64,000 nt of DNA from Bosea sp. (in: a-proteobacteria) (GCF_023953965.1 NZ_JAMLIX010000001.1:3038501-3102500), one strand, 5' to 3'. Counted from the first letter of the stretch, positions 41,626 to 51,649 are shown. Made by a program: numbers and translations. Notes: generated by a model not told the origin, from the sequence alone.

Positions 41626-43989
41626 ATGTCCGCCACCGGAATCGGCGCCGCAGTCCGCCGCAAGGAAGACCATCGTTTCATCACCGGCCAGGGCCGCTAC
41701 ACCGACGACATCAACCGGCCGGGCCAGGCCCACGCCTATTTCCTGCGCTCGCCGCACGCTCATGCGAAGATCAGGGCGATCGACACGAAAGCCGCCGCCG
41801 GCATGCCGGGCGTCGTCGGCGTTTTCACCGGGGCCGATCTCGCCGCCGACAAGATCGGCGGGCTGATCTGCGGCTGGATGATCCACAACAAGGACGGCTC
41901 GCCGATGCGCGCCGGCCCGCATCCGGCGCTGGCCCAGGGCAAGGTGCGCTATGTCGGCGACCATGTCGCCGTGGTGGTGGCCGGGACGCTTGCGCAGGCG
42001 AAGGACGCCGCCGAGGCGATCGTCGTCGACTACGAGGAACTGCCGGCCGTCGTCGATACCGGCAAGGCGGCGGGCGCCAGGACCGTGGTCCATGACGAGG
42101 CGCCGGACAACACGGTGTTCAACTGGCATCTCGGCGACAAGGACGCGACCGAGAAGGCCTTCAAGGCGGCCAGGCACGTGACGAAGCTCGACCTCGTCAA
42201 CAACCGCCTCGTGCCGAACGCGATGGAGCCGCGCGCGGCGGTCGGCGACTACGATGCCGGCGAGGGCGTCTTCACGCTCTACACCACCAGCCAGAACCCG
42301 CATGTGGCGCGGCTCGTGCTTTCGGCCTTCATCGGCATCGCGCCGGAGAACAAGCTGCGCGTGATCGCGCCCGATGTCGGCGGCGGCTTCGGCTCCAAGA
42401 TCTTCATCTATGCCGAGGAGACGGTCTGCGTCTGGGCGGCGAAGAAGGTCGGCCGCCCGGTGAAGTGGACCGCCGAGCGCACCGAAGCCTTCCTCGCCGA
42501 CGCGCATGGCCGCGACCACGTCACCCATGCCGAACTGGCGACCGATGCCGACGGCAGGATCCTCGGCATGCGGGTCCATACCACGGCCAATCTCGGCGCC
42601 TATCTCTCGACCTTCTCCTCCTCGGTGCCGACCTATCTCTACGCGCCGCTGCTCTCGGGGCAGTACGACATCCCGGCGATCTATTGCGAGGTCGACGCGG
42701 TCTACACCAACACCGCCCCGGTCGACGCCTATCGCGGCGCCGGGCGGCCGGAGGCGACCTTCGTGGTCGAGCGGCTGATCGAGGTGACGGCGCGCCAGCT
42801 CGGCAAGGACCCGGCGAAGTTCAGGATGCAGAACTACGTCAGGTCGTTCCCGCACCAGACGCCGGTGATCATGATGTACGACGCCGGTGATTACGGCGCC
42901 TCGATGAAGAAGGCGCTGGAGATGATCGACTACAAGGGGCTGGGCAAGCGCAAGCGCGATTCCGCCCGCAACGGCAAGCTGCGCGGCATCGGCTTCTCCT
43001 CCTATATCGAGGCCTGCGGCATCGCGCCCTCGGCCGCGGTCGGCTCGCTCGGCGCGGGCGTCGGCTTGTGGGAATCGGCCGAGGTCCGGGTCAATCCGAT
43101 CGGCACGGTCGAGGTTCTGACCGGCTCGCACAGCCACGGTCAGGGCCATGAGACGACCTTCGCCCAGCTGGTCTCGGACCGGCTCGGCATTCCGATCGAC
43201 AACGTCTCCATCGTCCACGGCGACACCGACAAGGTGCAGATGGGCATGGGCACCTATGGCTCGCGCTCGGGTGCGGTCGGCATGTCGGCGATCTTCAAGG
43301 CGCTCGACAAGGTGATCGCCAAGGGCAAGAAGGTCGCCGCCCATGTGCTGGAGGCCGACGAGGCCGATATCGACTTCGCGGACGGGCATTTCTCGGTGAA
43401 GGGCACCGACCGCAAGCTCGATTTCGGCTCCTGCGCCCTGCAGGCCTATGTCGCGCACAAATTCAACGGGCAGGAGCTGGAGCCGGGGCTGAAGGAAGGC
43501 GCGTTCTACGACCCGACCAACTTCACCTTCCCGGCCGGCGTCCATATCTGCGAGGTCGAGATCGATCCCGAGACCGGCGTGACGCGGATCGAGCGCTGGG
43601 CGGCGGTCGATGATTTCGGCAACGTCATCAACCCGATGATCGTCGAGGGGCAGGTGCATGGCGGCATCGCGCAGGGCGTCGGCCAGGCGCTTCTGGAAGG
43701 CGCGCGCTACAATGCCGACGGCCAGCTCGTGACCGCGAGCTTCATGGACTACTGCATGCCCCGCGCCGACGACCTGCCTTCCTTCGAGGTCGGGATGACG
43801 GTGACGCCGTGCCCCTCCAACCCGCTCGGCATCAAGGGCTGCGGGGAGGCCGGCGCCATCGCCTCGCCGCCGGCCGTGATCAACGCCATCACCGACGCGC
43901 TCGGACACGAGGATATCGCGATGCCGGCGACGCCGCAGGCGGTCTGGCGCGCGGCGCAGAAATCGATCAGCCGTCAGGCGGCCGAGTGA
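41626..43989 (+). CDS. coxL: Form II CoxL-like molybdopterin hydroxylase large subunit
   Basis: A 787-residue catalytic subunit of the xanthine dehydrogenase/CODH superfamily that binds molybdopterin cytosine dinucleotide. The N-terminal a/b hammerhead begins RRKEDHRFITGQGRYTDDI. The active-site loop is AYRGAGR (368-374), the form II signature; true CO dehydrogenase has AYXCSFR with a cysteine that binds copper. The base Glu741 lies in KGCGEAGAI. The ATG at 41626 follows GAGGAGGGA. Form II enzymes are widespread, but most have no proven CO activity, so the substrate may be an aldehyde or N-heterocycle. Confidence 0.93.
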   Translation: MSATGIGAAVRRKEDHRFITGQGRYTDDINRPGQAHAYFLRSPHAHAKIRAIDTKAAAGMPGVVGVFTGADLAADKIGGLICGWMIHNKDGSPMRAGPHPALAQGKVRYVGDHVAVVVAGTLAQAKDAAEAIVVDYEELPAVVDTGKAAGARTVVHDEAPDNTVFNWHLGDKDATEKAFKAARHVTKLDLVNNRLVPNAMEPRAAVGDYDAGEGVFTLYTTSQNPHVARLVLSAFIGIAPENKLRVIAPDVGGGFGSKIFIYAEETVCVWAAKKVGRPVKWTAERTEAFLADAHGRDHVTHAELATDADGRILGMRVHTTANLGAYLSTFSSSVPTYLYAPLLSGQYDIPAIYCEVDAVYTNTAPVDAYRGAGRPEATFVVERLIEVTARQLGKDPAKFRMQNYVRSFPHQTPVIMMYDAGDYGASMKKALEMIDYKGLGKRKRDSARNGKLRGIGFSSYIEACGIAPSAAVGSLGAGVGLWESAEVRVNPIGTVEVLTGSHSHGQGHETTFAQLVSDRLGIPIDNVSIVHGDTDKVQMGMGTYGSRSGAVGMSAIFKALDKVIAKGKKVAAHVLEADEADIDFADGHFSVKGTDRKLDFGSCALQAYVAHKFNGQELEPGLKEGAFYDPTNFTFPAGVHICEVEIDPETGVTRIERWAAVDDFGNVINPMIVEGQVHGGIAQGVGQALLEGARYNADGQLVTASFMDYCMPRADDLPSFEVGMTVTPCPSNPLGIKGCGEAGAIASPPAVINAITDALGHEDIAMPATPQAVWRAAQKSISRQAAE

Positions 43990-44006
43990 GCTGAAAGGAC
44001 AGGCAG

Positions 44007-44810
44007 ATGTACGCTTTCACCTATCATAAGCCCACCAGCGCCCGTCAGGCGGCGACGCTCATCGCCAAGAAGGAGGACGCCAAGCTCTTGGCCGGCGGCC
44101 ATACCCTGCTGCCGACGATGAAGCAGCGGCTGGCTTCGCCCGCGGCGCTCGTCGATCTCGGAGCCTGCGCCGATCTCAAGGGCATCGCGCTGAAGGGCCG
44201 CAACCTCGTCATCGGCGCGATGACGACCCATGCCGAGGTCGCGGCCTCTCCCGAGGTGCAGGCCGCGATTCCGGCGCTGGCCTTTCTCGCCGGCCATATC
44301 GGCGATCCGCATGTGCGCCATCGCGGCACGATCGGCGGCTCGGTCGCCAACAACGATCCGGCGGCGGATTATCCGGCGGCCCTGCTCGCGCTCGGCGCAA
44401 CCGTCGTCACCAACAGGCGCAAGCTCCCGGCCGAGGAGTTCTTCACCGGCCTCTACGAGACGGCGCTGGAGGAGGGCGAGATCATCACCCGGGTCTCGTT
44501 CCCGCTGGCCGCGAAGGCGGGCTATGCCAAGTTCCGCAACCCGGCCTCGCGCTATGCCATGGTCGGTGTCTTCGTCGCCAAGCGGGGCAGCGAGATCCGC
44601 GTCGCGGTGACGGGGGCGGGCGATGGCGGCGTCTTCCGCTGGCCGGAAGCGGAGGCCGCGCTCAAGGTCCGCTTCGCGCCGAAATCGCTCGAAGGCTTCA
44701 AGCACGGCGTGAGCGGCATCAACGGCGATATCCACGCCGATCCCGAATACCGTGCCCATCTGATCGGCGTGATGGCGAAGCAGGCCGTGGCGCAGGCGAT
44801 TGGGAAATAG
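44007..44810 (+). CDS. coxM: FAD-binding medium subunit (CoxM-like)
   Basis: A 267-residue flavoprotein subunit. The two FAD-binding motifs are AGGHTLLP (29-36) and TIGGSVANND (108-117), as in CoxM. The C-terminal CO_deh_flav_C-type domain follows from about residue 165. It accepts electrons from the iron-sulfur subunit. It starts 17 bp after coxL and completes the heterotrimer. Confidence 0.94.
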   Translation: MYAFTYHKPTSARQAATLIAKKEDAKLLAGGHTLLPTMKQRLASPAALVDLGACADLKGIALKGRNLVIGAMTTHAEVAASPEVQAAIPALAFLAGHIGDPHVRHRGTIGGSVANNDPAADYPAALLALGATVVTNRRKLPAEEFFTGLYETALEEGEIITRVSFPLAAKAGYAKFRNPASRYAMVGVFVAKRGSEIRVAVTGAGDGGVFRWPEAEAALKVRFAPKSLEGFKHGVSGINGDIHADPEYRAHLIGVMAKQAVAQAIGK

Positions 44811-44899
44811 GCGCGGGCGCGACCTCGTCATCGGCTGCGTCGGCGGTTATGGATTCCGGGCTCGGCCGCGCTGCGGCCGCCCCGAAGACGTGAGTATCT

Positions 44900-45814
44900 A
44901 TGTCCTCTCCTCTGCCTCCCTCCATCGATGCCACGCTCGCGCTCCTGCAAGCACAGGGCTATGTCGCGGATCGCGCGCTGGCGACGGTGCTGTTCCTGGC
45001 GCTTCGGATGAAGCGGCCGCTCCTGCTGGAGGGCGAGGCCGGCACCGGCAAGACCGAGATCGCCAAGGTGCTGGCGGCGGGCCTCGGCCGCCGGCTGATC
45101 CGGCTGCAATGCTATGAGGGGCTCGATCTCTCGTCCGCCGTCTACGAGTGGAACTATGCCGGGCAGATGATGGCGATCCGCCTCGCGGAGGCCGGCGGCG
45201 CGGCGAGCGACCGCGACAGGCTCGAATCCGACGTCTTCTCGGAGAGATATCTGGTGAAGCGCCCGCTGCTGCAGGCGCTGGAGCCGCAGCAGGGCGGGGC
45301 GCCGATCCTGCTGATCGACGAGCTCGACCGCACCGACGAGGCGTTCGAGGCCTTCCTGCTCGAGGTGCTGGCCGATGCGCAGGTGACGATTCCCGAGCTC
45401 GGCACGATCCGGGCGGCCGAGCCGCCGATCGTGATTCTGACCTCGAACCGCACCCGCGAGATCCACGACGCGCTGAAGCGGCGCTGCCTCTATCACTGGG
45501 TCGGCTATCCCGATGCGGCGCGCGAGCTCGCCATCCTGAAGGCGAGGGCGCCGGAGGCGCCCGCCAGGCTCTCGAAGCAGGTCGTCGCCTTCGTGCAGGC
45601 GATCCGCAAGGAGGAGCTGTTCAAGGCGCCGGGCGTCGCCGAGACGCTGGACTGGGCGACGGCGCTGGTCGAGCTCGACGCGGTCTCGCTCGATCCGGCG
45701 GTGGTCTCGGATACGCTGGGCGCGCTGCTGAAATACCAGGACGACATCCAGGCGATGCAGGGCTCGAAGGTGAAGGAGCTCCTGGACCAGGCGAAGGCCG
45801 AGGCGCGCGTGTGA
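44900..45814 (+). CDS. coxD: MoxR-type AAA+ ATPase (CoxD-like)
   Basis: A 304-residue AAA+ protein. Walker A is GEAGTGKT (45-52), Walker B ILLIDELDR, sensor 1 IVILTSNRTREI, and the arginine-finger region ALKRRCLYHW. CoxD is an AAA+ chaperone needed to mature the Mo-Cu site in carboxidotrophs; in form II clusters it probably matures the molybdenum site with CoxE. The stop overlaps the CoxE GTG start by four bases. A CGGCCGC-GCT-GCGGCCG hairpin lies in the 89-bp gap after coxM and may tune expression. Confidence 0.92.
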   Translation: MSSPLPPSIDATLALLQAQGYVADRALATVLFLALRMKRPLLLEGEAGTGKTEIAKVLAAGLGRRLIRLQCYEGLDLSSAVYEWNYAGQMMAIRLAEAGGAASDRDRLESDVFSERYLVKRPLLQALEPQQGGAPILLIDELDRTDEAFEAFLLEVLADAQVTIPELGTIRAAEPPIVILTSNRTREIHDALKRRCLYHWVGYPDAARELAILKARAPEAPARLSKQVVAFVQAIRKEELFKAPGVAETLDWATALVELDAVSLDPAVVSDTLGALLKYQDDIQAMQGSKVKELLDQAKAEARV

Positions 45815-47010
45815 CCGGCAAGCTCGCCGGGAACGTCGCCTTTTTCGCCCGCGCGCTCAGGGCAGCGGGGCTTCCCGTCGGGCCCGGCGCGGTGGTCGAG
45901 GCGGTATCGGCGCTCAGCGATGGCGCGCTCGGTGAGCGCGCCGACGTCTATTGGGCGCTGCATGCGATCTTCGTGAAGAAGCACGAGGATACACCCATAT
46001 ACGATCAGGCCTTCCGGTTGTTCTGGCGCCGCCGCAACCTGATCGAGAAGATCATGGCGCAGATGTCGCCGGTCTCGCCCGGCGACGACCGCCAGCCGGA
46101 GAAGGCCGAGGCCGGGGCGCTGCGCGTGGCGGAAGCCTTCGCGCCGCCGCCCCGCGAGGACGAGGCCCCGACGGAGCTGACCGAGCTCACCGCCCGGCTC
46201 ACCGTCTCCGATCGCGAGATGTTGAAATCGCGCGATTTCGCCCAGATGAGCGCGGCCGAGATCGCGCGCGCCAAGCAGCTCATCGCCGCGCTGAGATTGC
46301 CCGACGACCGTGTCGCGACGCGCCGCTTCCGGCCGGCCGAGCGCGGTCAGCGCATCGATCCGCGGCTGACCTTCCGGCGCTCGCTCAGGGGCGGGGGCGG
46401 CGCGATCGACCTCGCCTTCCGCGAGCGGCGGCAGGTGCATCCGCCGATCGTGGCGCTCGTCGACATCTCCGGCTCGATGGCCGAATATTCGCGCATCTTC
46501 CTGCATTTCCTGCATGCGCTGACCGAGAAGCGCCGGCGCGTGCATTCCTTCGTCTTCGGCACGCGGCTCACCAACGTCACCCGGATGCTGAAGGCGCGCG
46601 ATCCCGACGAGGCGCTGGCGCTGGCCGGCAAGGCGGCGCCGGACTGGGAGGGCGGCACCCGCATCGCCACCGCGCTGCATGATTTCAACCGGGTCTGGTC
46701 GCGGCGCGTGCTGGCCGGCGGGGCGGTGGTGCTGCTCTTCACCGACGGGCTGGAGCGGCATCTCGACGATCACCTCGCCTTCGAGATGGACCGGCTGCAC
46801 CGCTCCTGCCGGCAACTCATCTGGCTCAACCCGCTGCTGCGCTACGAAGCCTTCGCGGCGCGCGCCAGCGGCATCAAGGCGATGCTGCCCCATGTCGATT
46901 CGTTCCGGCCGATCCACAACCTCGCGGCGATGGCCGATCTCTGCGCCGCGCTGTCGCTGGACGCAGGGCGGGAGAGCGATCCGCGCCGGTGGCTGAAGCG
47001 GGCGGTTTGA
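45811..47010 (+). CDS. coxE: VWA-domain protein (CoxE-like)
   Basis: A 399-residue von Willebrand A-domain protein that pairs with the MoxR ATPase. The helical N-terminus (GKLAGNVAFFARALRAAGLP) and middle region lead to a C-terminal VWA domain. Its metal-ion-dependent adhesion site is VDISGSMAEYSR (DxSxS), followed by WEGGTRIATAL (Thr) and LLFTDGLER (Asp). The GTG start at 45811 overlaps the coxD stop (GTGA). MoxR-VWA pairs remodel metal-enzyme targets. Confidence 0.93.
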   Translation: MTGKLAGNVAFFARALRAAGLPVGPGAVVEAVSALSDGALGERADVYWALHAIFVKKHEDTPIYDQAFRLFWRRRNLIEKIMAQMSPVSPGDDRQPEKAEAGALRVAEAFAPPPREDEAPTELTELTARLTVSDREMLKSRDFAQMSAAEIARAKQLIAALRLPDDRVATRRFRPAERGQRIDPRLTFRRSLRGGGGAIDLAFRERRQVHPPIVALVDISGSMAEYSRIFLHFLHALTEKRRRVHSFVFGTRLTNVTRMLKARDPDEALALAGKAAPDWEGGTRIATALHDFNRVWSRRVLAGGAVVLLFTDGLERHLDDHLAFEMDRLHRSCRQLIWLNPLLRYEAFAARASGIKAMLPHVDSFRPIHNLAAMADLCAALSLDAGRESDPRRWLKRAV

Positions 47011-47050
47011 GGCATGATGCGGTGCTTCTCGCCATGAGGGAAACGCGACC

Positions 47051-47389
<339 letters not shown>

Positions 47390-47392
47390 CCG

Positions 47393-48085
47393 GTGGATCT
47401 TGCGACCCTCGCCGCGCTCAATGCGGAACGGCAGGCGCGCCGCGCCGCCGTGCTGATGAGCGATCTCGCCAGCGGCGCGCAACGGCTGGTGACGCAAGCC
47501 GGGATCGCGGCCGATCCGCTGGCGGACTTGCTGGAGCGGCAGCTGCGCTCCGGCAAGAGCGGCATGGCGGAGGTGGAGGGGCGATCCTTTTTCCTGACCG
47601 TGCAGGCGCCGCATCCGCGCGTGATCGTGACCGGCGCCGTTCATATCTCGCAGGCGATGGCGCCGATGGCGAAGGCGCTCGAGCTCGATCTCATCATCAT
47701 CGATCCGCGCACCGCCTTCGCCACGCCCGAGCGTTTCCCCGAGGGGACGCTGCTCGCCGAATGGCCCGACGAGGCGCTTGCCCGGATCGGGCTCGACGCC
47801 TACACCGCCTTCGTCGCGCTGACGCATGATCCGAAGATCGACGATCCCGGCCTCGTCGCTGCGTTGCGCTCCGACTGCTTTTATGTCGGTGCGCTCGGCA
47901 GCCGCAAGACGCATGGCAGGCGGCTGGAGCGCCTGGCCGAAGCCGGCTTCGACGCCGCCGCGACGGCGCGCATCCATGCGCCGATCGGGCTCGATATCGG
48001 CGCGGTCTCGCCGGCCGAGATCGCGCTTGCGATCCTGGCCGAGATCGTCGCGACGCTGCGCGGCCCGCGCCGCAAGCCGGCCTGA
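47393..48085 (+). CDS. XdhC-family protein, Rossmann-domain form
   Basis: A 230-residue protein matching the C-terminal XdhC Rossmann domain: VIVTGAVHISQAMAPMAKAL, LIIIDPRTAFATPERF, YTAFVALTHDPKIDDP, and FYVGALGSRKTHGRRLERL. About 65 residues at the N-terminus resemble part of the XdhC head. The start is GTG at 47393. With the preceding 112-residue gene it makes a split XdhC. A likely role is loading cofactor into CoxL. Confidence 0.85.
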   Translation: MDLATLAALNAERQARRAAVLMSDLASGAQRLVTQAGIAADPLADLLERQLRSGKSGMAEVEGRSFFLTVQAPHPRVIVTGAVHISQAMAPMAKALELDLIIIDPRTAFATPERFPEGTLLAEWPDEALARIGLDAYTAFVALTHDPKIDDPGLVAALRSDCFYVGALGSRKTHGRRLERLAEAGFDAAATARIHAPIGLDIGAVSPAEIALAILAEIVATLRGPRRKPA

Positions 48086-48095
48086 GGATTAGGCG

Positions 48096-49697
48096 ATGCA
48101 ATTCGGACCGGTCGCCATCGCGGATGCCATCGGCTGCATCGCGGCGCATACCATCCGCGCCGACGGCACCATCGTGAAGAAGGGCGCGACCGTGACGGCC
48201 GAGCTCGCCGCCAAGCTCGAAGCCGCCGGCATCGCCGAGATCGTCGCGGTCAGGCTGGAACCCGGCGACATCGACGAGAACGCCGCCGCCGCACAACTGG
48301 CGGAGCGGATGACCGGGGAGGCGGTCACGGCGGAGCCGCCCTTCACCGGGCGGGTCAACCTGTTCGCAGCCGAAGCCGGCGTGCTGCGCATCGACGTTGC
48401 GGCGATCGACGCCTTCAACGCCATCGACGAGGCGATCACGGTCGCGACCCTGCCGGCACTGAAGGCGGTGGTGGCGGGCGAGCTCGTCGCCACGGTGAAG
48501 ATCATTCCCTATGCGGTGCCCCAGGCGCTGGTGGACCATGCGCTTTCCGCGCTCGGCAATGTCCCGGCGGTCTCGGTCGCGACGTATCGCCCGGCGGGGG
48601 TCGCCGTGATCTCGACCTTGCTGCCGGGGCTGAAGCCGAGCGTGGTCGACAAGACGCTCAGGATCATGCGCGAGCGGCTGGAGCCGGCCGAGGCGGTGCT
48701 GGCGGCGGACCAGCGCGTGCCGCACGAGGCCGCGCCGCTGGCCAAGGCCATCGCCGAGCAGGCGGCGGGCGAGGCCGACATCATCGTCGTGTTCGGCGCT
48801 TCCGCCATCACCGACCGGCGTGACGTGATCCCGCAGGCGCTGGTCGAGGCCGGCGGCGATGTCGAGCATCTGGGCATGCCGGTCGATCCCGGCAATCTGC
48901 TGATGCTCGGTCGCATCGCCGGCAAGCCGGTGATCGGCGCGCCGGGCTGCGCCCGCTCGCCCAAGGAGAACAGCTTCGACTGGGTGCTGCAGCGCCATCT
49001 CGCCGGTGTTCCGGTCGGCCGCGCCGATGTCCAGCGCATGGGCGTCGGCGGGCTTCTGATGGAGATCGTCTCGCGGCCGCAGCCGCGCGCGCCCGGCCTG
49101 CCCGGGGGCGGGCCGCCGGCGGGGATCGTGCTCGCCGCCGGGCGATCGACGCGGATGGGCGCGGACAACAAGCTCATCCAGCCGCTGCGCGGCAAGCCGA
49201 TCCTGCGCCATGTCGTCGAGGCGCAACTCGAGGCGGGGCTTGCCCCCGTCATCGTGGTGACCGGCCACCAGAGCGCGGCGGTGGAGGCTGCGCTGGCGGA
49301 GCTGCCGGTCCGCTTCGTCGCCAATCCCGATTATGCATCGGGCCTGTCCTCCTCGCTGAAGGCCGGGGTGGCGGCGCTGCCGCCGCAGGCGCAAGGCGTG
49401 GTGATCTCGCTCGGCGACATGCCGAACGTCTCGGCGGCGGTGATCGAGCGCCTGGTCGAAGCGCATCGGGCGCGGCCGGAGGCGCTGGCGGTGGTGCCGA
49501 CCCTGTTCGGCCAGCGCGGCAACCCGGTGCTGCTGACGCGGGAGATCTTTCCGGCCGTTTCGCTGCTCAGCGGGGATCGCGGTGCGCGGCGGCTCCTCGA
49601 CGAGGCCGGCGAGCGCGTCGTCGACGTGCCCTTCGAGGACCCGGCCATCGCCATCGACGTCGATACGCCGGAAGCCTTGCGGGCGCTGCGCGGCTGA
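48096..49697 (+). CDS. MoeA-like/MobA-like fusion for molybdenum cofactor maturation
   Basis: A 533-residue two-domain protein. The N-terminal about 335 residues resemble a molybdopterin-binding MoeA/MoCF-type domain (ATYRPAGVAVISTLLPG, FGASAITDRRDVIPQALVEA, KPVIGAPGCARSPKENSFDW). The C-terminal part (about 345-533) is a nucleotidyltransferase of the MocA/MobA type (GIVLAAGRSTRMGADNKL, ISLGDMPNVS, GQRGNPVLL). MocA makes the cytosine dinucleotide form that CoxL-type enzymes need, so position and domains agree. It is the last gene of the cluster, 10 bp after the XdhC gene. Confidence 0.88.
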   Translation: MQFGPVAIADAIGCIAAHTIRADGTIVKKGATVTAELAAKLEAAGIAEIVAVRLEPGDIDENAAAAQLAERMTGEAVTAEPPFTGRVNLFAAEAGVLRIDVAAIDAFNAIDEAITVATLPALKAVVAGELVATVKIIPYAVPQALVDHALSALGNVPAVSVATYRPAGVAVISTLLPGLKPSVVDKTLRIMRERLEPAEAVLAADQRVPHEAAPLAKAIAEQAAGEADIIVVFGASAITDRRDVIPQALVEAGGDVEHLGMPVDPGNLLMLGRIAGKPVIGAPGCARSPKENSFDWVLQRHLAGVPVGRADVQRMGVGGLLMEIVSRPQPRAPGLPGGGPPAGIVLAAGRSTRMGADNKLIQPLRGKPILRHVVEAQLEAGLAPVIVVTGHQSAAVEAALAELPVRFVANPDYASGLSSSLKAGVAALPPQAQGVVISLGDMPNVSAAVIERLVEAHRARPEALAVVPTLFGQRGNPVLLTREIFPAVSLLSGDRGARRLLDEAGERVVDVPFEDPAIAIDVDTPEALRALRG

Positions 49698-49761
49698 GGG
49701 GGCTGCATTGACGGAATGACAAGGGTGTGGCTGCACGCCGCTGCGTTCAGCTGTCGACCAT

Positions 49762-50526
49762 CTAACGCTGCCAGTGCAGGCCGAGCGTGCCGTAGAAGGC
49801 GGCGGGCCGGTCGCTCGTCGTCTCCACGCCACCGGCGAGGCGCCATTCCAGCCCGAGCGCGCGCAGGCCGGTGAGATGAAGGCCGAGCCGGTATTTGCGG
49901 TAGCCGTGCTCGCCATAGGCTTCGAATTCGGGCCCGAGATGGAAGCCGGCCGGAACCCGCCAGCCCGGCGCGAGCCGACCCCAGACGCGCCCGTTCAGCG
50001 AGGAGACGTAAGCATTGGCCTGGACGACGATACCGGGCGCGGGGACGAGCCAGAGATCCGCCTGCAGGCGGGCGCCGTAGCGCGTGGTGGTGCGGGAGGG
50101 GCCGAAGGCTTCGACCGGCTGCTCGCTCTCGACGTCCGAACCGGCATAGAGCGCGAGGAAACTGTCGCCGATGCGCCATTCATAGCCGAGGAGCGCTTGC
50201 GACTCGCTCTTGTAAGTGACGCCGTGGGGCCTGCGGCGGTGGGTCTGTTCCTGCGTGCCGCCGGCCTTGACGAAGAGGCGCGGGCCGCTGGCGGCAAGCC
50301 CGCCGCCGCCGATGGCACGCTTCACCCCGACCGTGAGAAGGGTCTTGGTCGGGCCCGCTTCCATGGAACCGAAGATCACCGTCGAGAGCGCGGCGCGTTC
50401 GGTCTCGTCCTCGGTGGCGCCGGCTGCACAGATCGGGGCGGCGGCGAAGGCCATCGCCAGCCCGGCCAACCCGGACCTGCCCACCCGATACGCCACGCGA
50501 AGCCCCCGACGCCTGCCACCCCGCAT
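49762..50526 (-). CDS. bcsS: Cellulose biosynthesis protein BcsS-like outer-membrane barrel protein
   Basis: A 254-residue protein. From ATG 50526 an Arg-rich start leads to a signal peptide (GLAGLAMAFAAAPICAAGA, to about residue 38). The mature part has alternating beta strands typical of a small outer-membrane barrel and ends with an aromatic strand (YGTLGLHWQR). It resembles the BcsS family linked to cellulose secretion in alphaproteobacteria. No bcsA, bcsB or bcsC gene is nearby, so it is an orphan here. Confidence 0.65.
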   Translation of the reverse strand: MRGGRRRGLRVAYRVGRSGLAGLAMAFAAAPICAAGATEDETERAALSTVIFGSMEAGPTKTLLTVGVKRAIGGGGLAASGPRLFVKAGGTQEQTHRRRPHGVTYKSESQALLGYEWRIGDSFLALYAGSDVESEQPVEAFGPSRTTTRYGARLQADLWLVPAPGIVVQANAYVSSLNGRVWGRLAPGWRVPAGFHLGPEFEAYGEHGYRKYRLGLHLTGLRALGLEWRLAGGVETTSDRPAAFYGTLGLHWQR

Positions 50527-50652
50527 GCCGCCGGCCGCAGGCCCCAGGATTGCAGCAGTTCGGCGCCGGGCTGGCAAGCCTTTGTTAACCGTGCGGGCGC
50601 AGGCTCGATTGTGTCCGGCAAAGCTTTCATTCCGCAACGGAGGAGAGTGGCG

Positions 50653-50922
50653 ATGGTTTCGACCGATTTCATGCGGCAACTCGAAGGCTATGGGCTGACC
50701 ACGGCGACGATCCTCTACCGGATGCCGGATCATCTCAGCGTGCTGCAAACCTATATCTGGCAACAGTACGATCTGGCGCCGCGCTTTCCCGTTCTCCAGG
50801 ACTTCCTGAAATTCTGGGAGCGTGAGCTCGAGGGGCCGCTCCATTCGGTCACCGTGGCGCATTCGCGCCTGATCCGGCCGGCGGAGATCCGCAATCAGAA
50901 CGGCGTGCTGACGCTGCACTGA
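50653..50922 (+). CDS. usg: Usg family protein
   Basis: An 89-residue protein beginning MVSTDFMRQLEGYGLTTATI and containing ILYRMPDHLSVLQTYIWQQY and PRFPVLQDFLKFWERELEG. It matches the Usg family of alphaproteobacteria, named for a gene near trp genes. The function is unknown. The ATG at 50653 follows a strong GGAGGAG. It is divergent from the BcsS gene across 126 bp, and no trp genes are near. Confidence 0.85.
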   Translation: MVSTDFMRQLEGYGLTTATILYRMPDHLSVLQTYIWQQYDLAPRFPVLQDFLKFWERELEGPLHSVTVAHSRLIRPAEIRNQNGVLTLH

Positions 50923-51040
50923 CGCCGCGCCGGGCTTGCGGCCTTGAGCCAGGGGCATTGAAAGCCTGCGTCCGGCTCGCTTGTTGGCGCGGGTGCCGCC
51001 GTGCTAGGCGGGCGCTTCCGCTTCGGCACGGCCTGCTCAC

Positions 51041-51640
51041 TTGTCTTCTCCCTTGCGTACATCCGGACTGCTGACGGCGCTGGCGGGCTTGCCCGGAGAG
51101 CGCATCGCCGTCGGCACCATCGTCGCCGCGCTGCAGGATCGGGCCTATGCGCTGCTCGTCGTGCTGCTCGGCCTGCCGAACTGCCTGCCGATGCCGCCGC
51201 CGATCCCGCTCGTCTGCGGGCTGGTGCTGGCCTTCGTCGCCGTGCAGATGCTGGCGGGACGGCGGATGCCGTGGCTGCCGCAGGCGCTGCTCGCCCGCAG
51301 CATCGGCAAGCCGGAGCTCAACCGGGCGGTGGCGCGGGCGCTGCCGGTGCTGACCTGGCTCGAACGCTTCTCGCGGCCGCGCCTGACGATGCTGGGCGGC
51401 GTATGGGCCATTCCGATCCTGGGGCTGGTGATCCTCGTCCTGGCGCTCGGGCTGATCGTGGCGGCGCCGTTCATCGGCCAGATTCCGCTGGGGCTGGCGG
51501 TGTGCCTCGTCGGGCTCGGCCTCGTCGAGCGCGACGGGGTCCTGATCATCATCGGCGCGGTGGTGGGTGCCGCCGGCCTCATGCTCAGCGCCGGCTTCGC
51601 CTATGCGATCTTCAGCGGCATCAAGGAATTGTTCTTCTGA
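51041..51640 (+). CDS. exoD: ExoD-family membrane protein
   Basis: A 199-residue inner-membrane protein with four to five helices. LVVLLGLPNCLPMPPPIPLV and LALGLIVAAPFIGQIPLGLA are typical ExoD segments; ExoD in rhizobia affects exopolysaccharide production and alkaline tolerance. The start must be TTG at 51041: a stop lies 34 bp upstream in frame, and no ATG or GTG falls before the conserved part. No good ribosome-binding site is visible. It converges on the GGDEF-EAL gene with only nine bases between stops. Confidence 0.8.
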   Translation: MSSPLRTSGLLTALAGLPGERIAVGTIVAALQDRAYALLVVLLGLPNCLPMPPPIPLVCGLVLAFVAVQMLAGRRMPWLPQALLARSIGKPELNRAVARALPVLTWLERFSRPRLTMLGGVWAIPILGLVILVLALGLIVAAPFIGQIPLGLAVCLVGLGLVERDGVLIIIGAVVGAAGLMLSAGFAYAIFSGIKELFF

Positions 51641-51649
51641 CGCTTCGTC

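Noticed and set aside
41626..43989. True (form I) carbon monoxide dehydrogenase
   Set aside because: The active-site loop is AYRGAGR, without the copper-binding cysteine of AYXCSFR, and the gene order is S-L-M.
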